A DNA stretch of 64,000 nt from Calocera cornea HHB12733 (lineage: Eukaryota; Basidiomycota; Dacrymycetes; Dacrymycetales; Dacrymycetaceae): assembly GCA_001632435.1 (NCBI GenBank), contig KV423957.1, positions 33,032-97,031 on the forward strand, in the 5' to 3' direction. The notes beneath the pieces were generated by a model. It did no database searches, had not been told where the DNA came from, and saw nothing but the letters and a program-made list of their open reading frames with translations. Both the position numbers and the translations under genes were made by a program. Below, piece by piece: positions 1-10,353 of the stretch. Every line of letters starts with the position of its first letter. The first letter of the stretch is position 1.

Positions 1-464
1 AGAGTCTCCATACCAATGCAGTGCTATAAGCTATGTTGTCGGCGATCCGATGACGCTTGCCTCGAGACAGCCCGGGTCCTGCCCACCTCTTAAACTGAGG
101 CTGCCCCATAAAGTCGATCCCTCAGATGCTTGCTGGTTTCTTTTAGGATGTTCTCATCTATGTACTCCTTGACATCTACATACTGTACGCAAGCAACGAC
201 GCTGTGCGCTCCTCTATGGTCGCTCGAAGAACGGCCGAACATCAAAGTTGAAACTTGAGACAACGAGTCCAAGACGCCGCACAACAGAGCAATCAGAGTC
301 ACTTCGCGTTTTCTAGCCCTTGGAGAGGGCGGTCAAGGTGCTGATGCGCATGGATGGGTACTTCAGCGGCGATCGGCATTGGCACAAGCTCTCAGCACAG
401 GAGAAGATGGGGAGAAAACGAAGCGCAGCATGGCGTCACTAAACCCCGAACCGCGCCGGAAGGT
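1..464. other. Left edge, no gene recognised
   Basis: Short open frames occur on both strands but none shows a family signature, a splice pattern or codon use like that of the neighbouring genes. I see nothing supportable here. The adjoining stretch 627-950, between the ubiquitin relic and the deaminase start, is likewise without a recognisable gene and probably holds the deaminase promoter. Confidence 0.5.
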
Positions 465-626
465 TTCAGGCTTCTGGATGTTGTCATCCGAGACGCTGCG
501 GCCGTCCTCAAGCACCGCGCTGGAGAAGGCGAGGATTATCGGGATGCCCTTCTTGTCCTGACCCTCGCTTTAACGGGGATGAAGTCGGACATTGTCTAGT
601 CTTGGCGAGTAGTGGAAGATCCGCAT
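465..626 (-). pseudogene. Decayed single-unit ubiquitin pseudogene
   Basis: Reading the minus strand from an ATG at 626, the DNA aligns over its whole length with a ubiquitin coding unit like those at 12281-13250. It begins MRIF (for MQIF) and later reads QDKKGIP and LEDGRSVSDDNIQK. The stretch coding for roughly residues 9-20 is deleted, an in-frame stop follows in the 'DNVKAK' region, and several residues are missing after KGIP before the LIFAGK-like part. The C-terminal [10 protein letters not shown] is not readable. It therefore cannot make ubiquitin. The substitutions are scattered, suggesting old decay rather than a recent copy. It may be a fragment of a former ubiquitin or ubiquitin-fusion gene. 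The homology is seen directly; the mode of origin is inference. Confidence 0.75.
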
Positions 627-950
627 ATCCAGATGTTGCCAGCGGTGGCTCACAGTCGCCGATACGCAAAAGGCGACACGGGCGCTGCGCCCATGCGATT
701 ATATGCGCCAAGAGTGTTGTGAGTAAGAAAGAAGCGGCTTTACGTGACGGTATGATCCAGGTGCTTACGGGAGCAGTGCCAGTTGATGCAGTGTGAGTCC
801 CGCCCGAACGCGACCCCCACGCGCTCCTTGCGACCGGATGCCACGTCGTTAGCGCCGAAATTGGGTGTTGAGTCACTGTCAGTGACTCGCACCCGTCGCG
901 TCAGCATAAAAGCTCGACGACCTGCCTTACAACGATCTGCTACTACAATC

Positions 951-2215
951 ATGCAGCTGGACCACACCGCGGTATTGGGCGCAGAGGACGGCCCTGGTGG
1001 ACTCGCCTGGCGAGCTCTGAGCAACTCCCAACAGGACTTCATCAAGTGCTTACCTAAAGCAGAAGTTCACGCGCATCTCAACGGCTGCATACCTTTGAAG
1101 TGCCTGCAAGACCTTGCTAAGGACTACCTCGCCAACAATCCCACGACGGCTGCGGATGAGGTTCAGCGAGGGCTCGCCGTCCTCGAAACCGGTGTGGTTC
1201 TCACCGAGATCTCAGAGTAGAATCTCCATTGCCATTTTTTTCTCATGGGCTCATTATTTCACAGCTTCTTCGGGCTCTTCCCAGCGATCTACGCTGTAAC
1301 CTCCACGCCCACTGCTGTGAAGAAAGCAGCGCACGCTGTCCTCTCATCCTTCCTCTCCGGTTCACCGGCGCAATGCCAGTATATCGAACTTCGGACCACA
1401 CCTCGCAAGACTCCGCACATGACCGCACGAGAGTACTTCACGACTGTCTTGGATGTGCTCGAGACCTTCCAAGGACGCGCTGCACTGATTCTGAGCATCG
1501 ATAGACGTATGTCTATCGAAGATGTGAAGACATATGTGCAGATGGCGAAAGATTTCAAGCAGGCTGGTCGGGCTATCGTCGGTGTCGACCTTTGCGGTGA
1601 TCCTCTGGTATATGTTTCCATCATAGCTTTCAGCATATGTGCTAACATATATGCGCTGCAGACAGGAGATATGAAAGAGTTTGCTCCCATTCTATCATCA
1701 GTCCACGACGCCGGATTGAAGCTCACGCTCCACATCGCCGAGGTATGTAGATTGGCCATCCTCCTTCAAAGGGCGCACTGATGCCTAGTCCAGACACCAC
1801 AAAACGACGAAGAGGACACGCTCATGCTCCTCTCCGCCCGGCCTGATCGGCTTGGCCACGCGACCTTCCTGACACCTGCCGCACAGGCGATTGTGCTCCG
1901 GAATCAAATCCCAGTGGAGATCTGCTTGACGTCCAACCTGCTCTGCAAGACAGTTTCCACGCTGCAGGACCATCACGTCACTAACTTCCTGTCACACAAG
2001 CACCCGGTGGTGATATGCGTACGTCTCTCCCTTCTGAGCTTCGAATGGATGACAGCGGACTGACACTCGTTCAGACGGACGACACACTCCCCTTCCGCAA
2101 CAGTCTATTTGAAGAGTACGCGCTCCTGCTGGCTGCGCCTCCGCTCGGGCTTGGCTTATCGGGAGCGGAGGTGGAGCGCATCGCGCATGTGGGCATGCAG
2201 GCGACGTTCCGCTGA
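951..2215 (+). CDS. Adenosine deaminase-like protein (N6-methyl-AMP deaminase type)
   Basis: A zinc-dependent purine deaminase of the ADAL/MAPDA branch of the adenosine deaminase superfamily, which in characterised members hydrolyses N6-methyl-AMP to IMP in the cytosol. Reading five exons (951-1216, 1265-1607, 1662-1742, 1794-2018, 2075-2215) gives 351 residues, the usual length. Motifs in order are AEVHAHLNG (metal-binding HxH), LTLHIAE (catalytic Glu region), RLGHATF, EICLTSN and ICTDDTLPF (metal-binding Asp). All four introns are 48-56 nt with GT-AG ends. The start is the first ATG in frame with KAEVHAH. The gene converges on the hydrolase at 2526. A true adenosine deaminase is less likely because the HAHLNG and TSNL forms fit the ADAL branch better. 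Confidence 0.9.
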
Positions 2216-2525
2216 TTGTCGGGAGCAACGCCTGCCAGAACGCAGGTCACGAAGCGAGTTAGAACGACATGAAGAAAGAGGTACTGTATACCATCATCCC
2301 TAGCCCACCCTGCATACCGCATAGATAAGATACTGTATACCGGCCCCAGTCTCCCTACTTCATTCAATGAAGGCAACGCTAGAACTCGCGGGCTCCCAGC
2401 TTCGGGATGCCAAGTAGCATAAACATTTGATACACTGCACCGGGAAGGCAATGCAGGTGTGCAGTACAATACGGCAGACTGCCTTACACAACGTTGAACT
2501 AAAACGTTCCACCTTTCCTCTTATT

Positions 2526-3468
2526 TCATGCACCAGAGCTCTCGGTTTGAATGCCTCCCGATACGACCTCATACAAATCGTGTAACCTTCGCTTCTCCAG
2601 TACCTCAGACCAGAAGCGCATGATAGGCTCCCATTCTTGTCGACTCCGCGGCATACCCTCGCCGCCCGTGATCTTCACCTCCTGCACACGACCAAACCCT
2701 TTCCGGAAGGATCCGAGTGCAGAGACATGTAATGCCGATGGGGATGGCGAGAGCCGATGGAAGACAAGGATCGGGGTGGAAGATGGTGGTGTGAAAGTAG
2801 GATGCGACAGCAGCGGACCGCTGACCGTGACGACAGATGCGAGCCCTAGTCTCTGAATCGTTTCACCCTCAGATGTAAATGTGCGTTCCTTCCAGATCCT
2901 GAGTGCGACCTCGGCTGCCACGCTACCACCTTGCGCAAAACCGAATAGATGTATTCGATTGATGGGCCAACCGCATTCCTTCACGAGCTTCTCCAGGGTG
3001 AAGACGAGAATATCAAGAGCGCCAGTGGGATCAGGGCGCTCAAGAAGGTCCCCCAGAGGGTCGAACGATGGATACCATTGGAACGCCTCCTCCTCCAGGA
3101 ATGGTATCCTTTTGTTATTCTTGAGCATTCACGTGATAAACGGCATGGAGACGGGCCGTACCGAATAGGTGCGCGAAGAGAAAGCGTCGCGGTCTGCGGG
3201 AGCTTGAGTGATCGGCCAAGATTTGCAAATGGGAGCTCTGTATCGCCTGTCGGCGTAGGATAGCGAAGAAAGCCCATCAGCGGCGACCAGGGTTCGAACA
3301 TAAGACAGGCCAACCAAGTCCGTGAAGGAGTATCAGCAGATTCTCATCTGTGCCGTCATTGCTCGGCGTGTATGCGTACGTCAATGGAAGCTTCTCCGGT
3401 GATGCTTTACGTTTGGGTGACAGAAGTTCAGGTAGCTTCTTGATTGTGAGATTGCCCGTCTCTGCCAT
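2526..3468 (-). CDS. Alpha/beta hydrolase, phospholipase/carboxylesterase (acyl-protein thioesterase-like) family
   Basis: Reading three exons joined across introns 3247-3314 and 3120-3161 gives about 277 residues with the fold of the Abhydrolase_2 family. The oxyanion region is LLILLHGLGDTE near residue 45, followed by PFANLGRSLKLP, AFQWYPSFDP and the nucleophile-elbow region LFGFAQGG. The family consensus at the elbow is GxSxG; here the central residue is alanine, so the usual catalytic serine is absent. The C-terminal region holds an ILVFH strand but no obvious GxxD/H pair. The start ATG is the first in frame and lies about 570 bp from the divergent APC10 gene. It may be a pseudoenzyme or use another residue; the substrate is unknown. 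Confidence 0.75.
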
Positions 3469-3600
3469 GAGTCACAAAGTGACGAGATGATTGAAAGACG
3501 CAGCGGGAAGAGCAAAAGGAAGGCTGCGCGGGAGCAAAAGGAGCGGGCGCTTACACAGTCCTTTCGTCTGTTTGAGGGGATTTCTGATCCCGCCCGGGGT

Positions 3601-3760
3601 ACTTCTACTTCCGCTCTACCGTTTAGTCCCGCTTTGCGGTTGCATCCGCTGGATATTTTGCTTCCGTGGTAAAATATTCGCTTCCGGTACTGATTGTAAT
3701 TCCGCCAGCAATTTTGATTTCGATATTGATTTGTTTCCGCTTGAGGGGGCTTCCTCTGAA
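3601..3760. repeat. 18-bp minisatellite array, locus A (short, degenerate)
   Basis: Several copies of a CTTCCG core recur at roughly 18-bp spacing, among them acttccgct, gcatccgct, tgcttccgtgg, cgcttccgg and tgtttccgct. The array lies in the 570-bp divergent interval between the hydrolase start (3468) and APC10 start (4037). It is the shortest and most diverged member of the family seen at loci B-E. The remaining sequence up to 4036 has no recognisable gene and presumably holds the APC10 promoter. Confidence 0.6.
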
Positions 3761-4036
3761 TGCCCCTGTACTTCTCCATGACTTAACGGCATTACCAACA
3801 TCTAGTCAATTAATCATAATACTAGTAACAAGTTTAACTTATCTTCTAGTGATGACTATACCTTCTTCATGTAGCTCATGAGTGTGACCAACCGAGCGGC
3901 GCATGCTGTATTTTTTACGGTCAGCTCCTGCGTCAAATCGCGCGTACTGTCCCAACCCTTACTAGCACGTTCTATGATAATGCCGTAACCTCTGGACGTC
4001 ATTGCATATATTCTGATAGACTCCGCCCTCATTACA

Positions 4037-4910
4037 ATGGCAACCCCGGCTTTACGACGCGCTCAGCATGCTGCCATGCAGAGCAATAACGCCATTGGGG
4101 TGCTGATTTCACCAGGCAAGACTGGGTTGCTTGTGTGACCTTCTTACTACTACCTGCTCATGCCCGTGCTGCTCAGACTCTCCTAAGGACAAGTATCAAA
4201 GTCTAGGCCATCTGGCCAGCTGGTCCGTCTCCTCCGCCAAGTATGGGTTTGGTGTCGAGTGCCTGTACGACGATGATCCAAGCACCTTTTGGCAGTATGT
4301 CGTCTATCTTGTCACGGGATGATTAGACTCAGACCCGTCGCGGTCGCCAGGAGCGACGGGCCGCAACCTCATTTCATTAGTCTACACTTTCCACGACGAG
4401 TGAAGGTTCAAGTAGGCGCAGTCTAGCTCTCATGCCGAGATATATGCTGAAGTTGGGTCAGAAAATATCAATGTACCTTGATGCCGGCCTGGACGAGTCC
4501 TATACCCCCAACAAGCTCTGCATACGAGCGGGGACAACGGTGCACGATCTGCAAGACGTACGCATGGTCAGCTTCGAAAAGCCTATCGGGTGGGTCACCT
4601 TCGACGTCCTGCTGGAAGCGGACCAGCCTGATGCAGCGTACGTTCACGTGTCGGCTGGAGAACAGGGATGCTGATGCAAGGTATGTAGACACGCACTAGA
4701 TTTGCATGTCCTCCAGATCGTTATCATCGGTAATTACCTCAGTGGGAAGGACACGCACGTACGGGGAATGCTAGTACTAGGACCGCAGGTGTAAGTACGA
4801 TATGTGGGAGGCGAACGTGAGCTGATCGTTCCAACAGGGTGGAGGAAGAAGAGGAGCATCTATTCCCGTTCACATCCGCTGCATTCAAGATGCATCAAAC
4901 CATTCGATAA
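4037..4910 (+). CDS. DOC1: Anaphase-promoting complex subunit 10 (DOC domain)
   Basis: APC10/Doc1 is the processivity subunit of the APC/C ubiquitin ligase; it helps form the degron receptor with Cdc20/Cdh1. Conserved blocks in order are LASWSVSSAKYGFGVECL, DDDPSTFWQ-SDGPQPH, VKVQ-KISMYLD, DESYTPNKLCIRAG, HDLQDV, GWVTFDV and GNYLSGKDTHVRGM, the DOC jelly roll. The protein ends in Ile-Arg, the C-terminal tail that docks on the TPR subunit Cdc27. Clear introns are 4295-4350, 4412-4461, one of about 65 nt ending near 4710, and one ending near 4849. The first intron (about 4126-4187) has two possible acceptors, so the residues just before KYQSLG are uncertain. Its product meets ubiquitin, encoded about 8 kb away, but no co-regulation is visible. 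Confidence 0.9.
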
Positions 4911-5210
4911 CTAGCGCCTTCTCGGCATTGCCCATACTGTGTTCGTAGTCTCTTGATACGTACGTATGACCAATCGCGAGGTCTCAGAGGGGTAATTGCG
5001 ACTTTATTGTCCGGCACGGCACAGACTAGGATATGCAGGTGCCATACATGCTACAGAACAGTGGAACACGCCGCGAAGAATGAGTTAAAGACTATTGAGA
5101 AAAAGGAAGCAAGTCACAAGATCCATGCTTTGCTGAATGCTACAAGACGATGATGACCGGGGCCGTGATGGGGAGATACGTTTACACGTGCGGAGGTGTA
5201 AGAATACGAT
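4911..5210. other. Convergent 3' interval
   Basis: About 300 bp separates the APC10 stop from the stop of the minus-strand chromatin gene. It should hold both polyadenylation regions; no other feature is visible. Confidence 0.5.
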
Positions 5211-8200
5211 CTATTGGCCCGCTTGTGCGTGCGCCGGCGCAACAGTCGGAGCTGGAGGCGGCTGGGATGGCGCGGGTGGCTGAGGAGGACTCTGCAGGGC
5301 TGCGGTCGAGGGTGCAGTCGTTCCCGGAATAGGGTCCGAATGATGGGGTTGAATCAGTAGAGAAGTCGTGCTTGGCATGACTGGCTTCTCCGCAGACGAG
5401 GGCCGAGAAGTATGGCCATTGGAAATGGGGGTTCCTTGAGGAGGCGCACCTGTACTCGGCGATGACCCATTAACACCTTGCGGAGGAGCAGCATACGGCT
5501 TGGCCGGCGCCACAGGTTGATACGAGGCGGGGTACGCATACCTCGATTCGGTTGCACTGCCGTATGTCGGGTAGTATTGATAGTATTGCTCTTGTTGTTC
5601 GCGAGACGGGTAACCAGGAGGAGCCGGCGCGTGGTTGAAGCCATACGCGTAGCCAGGTGCTCCATAGCCAGGAGGATACGAATACTGGTACGCTTGCTGA
5701 GGATTAGGTGACTGCTGGGCAGGTGCAGGAGAGTGGTGGGCGGCAGAAGCTGTGGACGGAGACGGGTGTGCTGCGGGGGGGAGTAGGGGCGGGTGTGCTG
5801 TATGAGGCGACTGGGCGCCGGTATTGGATGCTGGGTATCCCATCGAGGGTGAATATGCGCGGTACTGAGGAGGATAGTTGGCAGCATGGGGCGGTTGCGA
5901 GTACGTGGCAGCAGCGGGGTTGTAGTATGGCGGCTGGGCAGGGACGGTCGGTGAGTGTGATCCAGAAGTGCGTCGATCGAACGGAGCAGGTTCGCGGGGG
6001 CCATGTTGTGCCGCAGGATAGCTCGGGGAGGACGAGGAACCGAAGGGTGCCGAGTAGCCGTTCGAATTTGGAACCTTGGGGGAGGTGTGCACGCGATGCG
6101 CCATTGCAGGGATAGGGATAGGTGGACGACCAGCCGCCCCCGTGGGTGTAGCGACGCCATTCGCCGCTGGTTGTGGCTTGGGACCCGGGCCAATAAGCGT
6201 CGGCATCTTCGGGAGCGTCAGATGGATCTTGAGCTGGTCATTGGCCTGGGGCTGCGTGACAGGAGTAGTCGGAACGATGCCAGCTGCAATCTGCGCGGCG
6301 CGCTCCTCGTCCGCCTTTATCTTAGCCGCCTCCTGTCGCTTGGCATACAGCTCACGCCGGTGCTTGTTCCTGCACTCCTTGCACTTGAACGTAACCTGCG
6401 ACCAACGGCGCTTCTGCTTGCCGGCCTTGATGTCCTCCGCGTCGTGGCACGCAGTACTAGCATGCGCATGAGCACAGTGGCAGACACATCGTCGAACAAG
6501 CACGTACTGCTGCCATTTGCCGCACACCTCGCAACACGCCATCTTCTTCCCATCGTCGACGTTCCAGCCCTTCTTGCCGCACACCTCGCAGTCGAGCTCC
6601 CACCGCTCCTCCTCCTTCGGCATCTTGCGTGCTGGGGAGGACTTTCTCCTGCCCTTGTCGCCTTTGTCCGCCTCATCGACGGCGGTGCTGCTGTCCTCGC
6701 CCTCCTGCTTGTCGTCCGCGCCGGGAGTAGCGCTAAGCGTCGGCTGCCACATCTCGCGCTTGAGCGCGCGCTCCTCTCTTTCCTTGATCTTGCGCTCGCG
6801 CTCGATCCGCTCCGCCTCGGCGCGCTTCTCCCTCTCGGCCGCACGGTTGTTGCGCGCGTTGAGCATATCGTCGTCGGCGCGCCGCTGCTCCTCGAGCTTC
6901 TTCGCCTCCGCCTCGATCTCCTTCATCTGGAGCCGGCTGCTGCGCTTGCGCGTAGCGAGCAGCTCCTCCTTGCGCCTCAGCCGCTCGATCTCCTTGAGCT
7001 CCGCCAGCACACGGGGGACGACGTCCTCGACCAGCAGCGTGTGGAACGCGCGCTCGTCCTTGTTCGTCGACTTTTCGAACCGCTCCGCGATGTGCGTCCA
7101 CTGGAAGAGCGTGACGGCGATCGTCTCCCACTCGATGAAGTCCGTGGGCGCCTCGACGGGGTTGACGGGGTTGGACGGCGGGGGCGGCGTGGCCGGGGGA
7201 GAGGAGAGAGAGGAGGAAGGGGCGGTGGTGTCGGCCTGGTCCTGCTTGACCAGCTCCTCAGCATCCTTCATCTCCACATCCTCATCCTTCTCCTTCTCGG
7301 CGCCGCCCTCCTCATCCGACAGCTCAGTCAGCTCAGAGTCGTCGTCGTCCTCCAGCGCCCGTTTTCTCCCCGAACCATTCCCGTTCACTTGTGTCTCCCC
7401 TTCCGCACCGGGAGCGCCGTCTTCCGCGAGCCACTCCTCGGGGATCTCCTGCCACTCGTCCGTCTTGCCCCTGAGCCGCGTGCTCTGGCGGATGCCCAGC
7501 ACGCGGGGCTTGGGCGGGCTGCGCGCAGGACTAGGCGGGGGAGGCTTGGCCGTGGCCGCGCGGCGGGGATACCGGCCGTTCGAGCGCGTCTCCTCCTCCT
7601 GCTTCTTCGGTGCCGGGGTAGCAGTCTTCGCGGGTGTCTTGGGCTTGCTCGCCTGGGCAGACAGCTTCTGCTTCTTCTGCGGTGGCTGGGCGGCCTTGGG
7701 AGCCGCAGGCTTCTCCTTCTTCTTGTGCGAGACCTTGGGCTTGGGAGGGAGCCGCTGCACCCACAGCCGGTTGTCGTCGAACAGCCAGTACGCGCCCTTC
7801 TTCGCGTCGTACCCGATAGGCTCGACCCTCTGTTCACACACACACGCGCACAAGGCCCAGTCAGCGCCTTGCCCCAAGAGAGAGCAGCGGGGAGGGAAGG
7901 GGGACGCACCCAGAGGAACGCGCTCTCCTCGTCCTTCATCTTCCGCCTGATCCCGTTCGGGTTCACAAACATCCACTCGGTGACCATGTGCACGGCCTCG
8001 ATGCGCTGCTCGGGGCGGAGCTCGCTCCACTCCACAGGCTCGTCTTCCGTCCCTAGCAGAGGAGCGTCGGGCAGGCGCCGCTCGTACTGCGTGCGCAGGA
8101 AGCGCTCCCAGTTCTCTTCCCTACACGCGGACGGTGGTCAGTCAGGAGTGCAGAAACAGGGGGAACGGGGTGGGAGGGGCACGCACGTTATGCGGCGGTC

Positions 8201-8549
8201 GTAGGTGAGGATGGAGAGGAGCTTCCACATCATCTTGTTGATGATCTTGTGCGAGCCGAGCGTGAGGTCATCTTCGAACTCCTGCCCATGGGTATTGTCA
8301 GCCAGGCGTCGCCACAGAGGACGGCAGCGGAATGGGACGGACCTCTGTCTCGAACTCGCCGAGCTGCAATGCCTCCTCGAAGGTGAATATGAACTGGCAG
8401 ACGGCGGCGAAGCGCCAGTTGGTGCGGAGGCCTCGGACGGCCTCGGACGGGGCGGGGACGGGGTCGAAGAGGACGGGCGGCGGGGGCGGGGGCCTGCTGG
8501 TGGACGGCGCGGGCGGGGGAGGGGGCGGACGGGCGCGGAGGGTGGGCAT
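5211..8549 (-). CDS. DDT-WHIM-PHD finger chromatin protein (ISWI-accessory type)
   Basis: A nuclear protein of roughly 1000 residues. Near the N-terminus is a DDT-like helix block (LRTNWRFAAVCQFIFTFEEA), then MMWKLLSILTYDRRI and a WHIM/WSD motif with the signature VEPIGYDAKKGAYWLFDDNR. In the middle are charged coiled-coil regions rich in Glu, Lys and Arg. A PHD finger follows, with Cys pairs in CEVCGKKGW, CCEVCGKW, the HTACH-type third pair created by splicing, and CKECRNKH. The C-terminal third is Pro/Tyr/Gln-rich and disordered. DDT plus WHIM is the layout of partners of ISWI remodelers, with PHD for histone tails. At least four introns are visible, for example 7833-7909, plus one inside the PHD finger near 6470-6530. 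The reading frame stays open upstream of the ATG at 8549, so the true start may lie in an extra exon. Confidence 0.75.
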
Positions 8550-9019
8550 CGCGCGCGGGTTGGGGAGGGCAGGGCAGGAGACGGGCTTGGCGGGGCAGAT
8601 GGGGAGCGTTCGGCCGTCGGCGATGATGCGATCGATGCGGCTGGCTCACCGTCGCCGCGTTGCTGGTGTGACTCCTTTCCTGCCGCTCTCCCGGGTCAGC
8701 GGGAACGCACGGGAGCGTCGATCGGGTGCACAGCGCGAGTGCACGAAAAGCCAGAGGCGTGACAGGCGCGACAGGCGTGGGGGGGAGCTTGGGGCTTGGG
8801 GCGCGACGAGCTCGAGTCCGGAGGGCGTCGGTCGCGGAGGCGTGCCTCGTTAGTGGCTGATCAATAGTCAGTCAACTACGGCCACCCTCACAAAGTCAGC
8901 CAGCAGGACAGGCGCCGCACAGTTTGCTTCCGGAGAATAGCTTCCATGCGGTCGGGTGAGTGAAGCCGCGCGCAACACTTCTGTGGTCGGGAGAGAGGGC
9001 TTCTGCTGCCGCTGAAGCT
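8550..9019. other. Upstream region of the chromatin gene
   Basis: GC-rich sequence with an open minus-strand frame up to about 8640 that could extend the N-terminus of the DDT-WHIM-PHD gene. Beyond it nothing is recognisable until the repeat array begins near 9020. Confidence 0.4.
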
Positions 9020-9570
9020 ACCTTTGCTTCCGCGGGTTCATTTGCTTCTGTTGTTGATTTACTTCCGAGCAAACGTTTGCATCCGTTTTATGATTTGCTT
9101 CCGTACCCTCATTTGCTTCCGTTTTTTATTTGTTCCCGCGAGTTCATTTACTTCCGTTACCTAATATGCTTCCGCGTTTTCATCTGTTTCCATCATTTCA
9201 TTTGCTTCCGTTATCTCATTTGTTTCCGCTCTCAACATACCTCCGCTACTTAATATACGTCCGCTCTCGGATGTGCTTCCGTTACTCAATATGCCCCTCG
9301 CTATTCAAAATGATTTCGCTACTTAGGTCTCTTCTGTTGGGTGAGCTGGGGGTAGCGCACTGGTAGCGGAGGCATATTAAGTAGCGGGGGCCTATTGAGA
9401 CCACGGAAGCAAATGCAGATCCGGACTCAAAGAACAGAGCGGATGTAAAATGCAAAGCAGAAGTAAGGGGGACACGGAAGCATTTATAATAGGGAAGCAA
9501 AGCTGGGCAACGGAAGCACATCAAGTCAAGGAACTGATTCAGTAGGAGAAAGACGAGGGCGGAAGCAGAA
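9020..9570. repeat. 18-bp minisatellite array, locus B, with opposed arms
   Basis: From about 9020 to 9330 some 17 units recur at an exact 18-bp step. Each has a core close to TTGCTTCCG followed by about 9 variable bases often ending in TCATT or TCAAT; examples are tgcttccgttatctcatt and acttccgttacctaatat. From about 9360 to 9570 the same core appears in the opposite orientation (cggaagcaaa, cggaagcaca, gcggaagcag), more loosely spaced. The array sits between two gene 5' ends and breaks no coding sequence. Its 18-bp step creates a chance hexapeptide-repeat open frame. I know no named family with this core. Confidence 0.8.
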
Positions 9571-10353
9571 CTCCCTCTCGGCGGCCCCTCACAGGTCACA
9601 GAACACTCGGAAGTCCGCCTCTAGAAGTACGCCCAGTGGCGGGCATCCCTTTGCCCCCTTTGCCGCCTGCGTGCGCTTCTGCAGTCGGGCTTCCGTGGGA
9701 AGCGATGAGCTTCCGGTGTGTTGGGCCGCTGAGGATCGGAGTTGGAGACGCTTCGCGCGCAAGGCGGTTTAGCGGCGATTCAGTGCGAAGTAGTCCTTAC
9801 AACTGGGTCTGAATATTCACCAAATTGCAAGCACCAGCGAGTACCAGATTCCCGCGCTGGACGGGCTGTTCCACCCAGTCCCGCCAGCTCACCCGGCGCA
9901 CACGTCCCCCGTCGCTGCCAAACCCGAGTGCCGACTGATACGTCATGACTCGCCCCTCGTTGTCCGTTGAAGACCCTGAGTGGGTCGGACGCGCCCCGAG
10001 TCCCTCGCTATCAAGCCAGGAGTCGTGAGCACTGTGAGGCTAATCGCGCGCCCAGAGTACTAGTGCGCGGTTCCAGCGAGCGCAGGCCGCCCTGAAATAG
10101 CCCAGGCGCAGCACGTCTCCAGCGATTCAGACTGCATACACCCACCCCGGCTTCGTCACGCTGCAGTGCTGGTGCAGTGCGTGGCTTCGTGACTTCCCTG
10201 TTTGAGACGCTGCTTCTCCGACTTCTGACCGCGCACGGAGACTCTGCGAACCCCGACCGCTGACTTATCGCCGCCCAACGGGGCTGCATATAACCCCCTC
10301 TGCTCTGTGCGACCGGCAGCAACCTCGACATCCGCGCATAGAGATAGAGCAAC
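9571..10353. other. Promoter side of the NAPRTase gene
   Basis: About 780 bp between array B and the NAPRTase ATG. The only open frames are short and antisense to the gene start. No repeat or motif beyond moderate GC richness stands out; it should contain the NAPRTase promoter. Confidence 0.4.

Noticed and set aside
6003..8204. Long plus-strand open frame of about 730 codons opposite the chromatin gene
   Set aside because: It is the antisense of GC-rich coding sequence. The minus strand has the DDT, WHIM and PHD signatures and splice sites, while this product is low-complexity Leu/Arg.
9020..9330. CRISPR array, because short conserved cores alternate with variable parts
   Set aside because: The genome is fungal, the unit is only 18 bp with a core of 7-9 bp, the core itself varies and no cas gene is present.
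9130..9366. Open frame with a hexapeptide-repeat product over array B
   Set aside because: It arises because 18 bp is six codons. Frames are open in more than one register, there is no supporting start context and the product is only a translation of the minisatellite.
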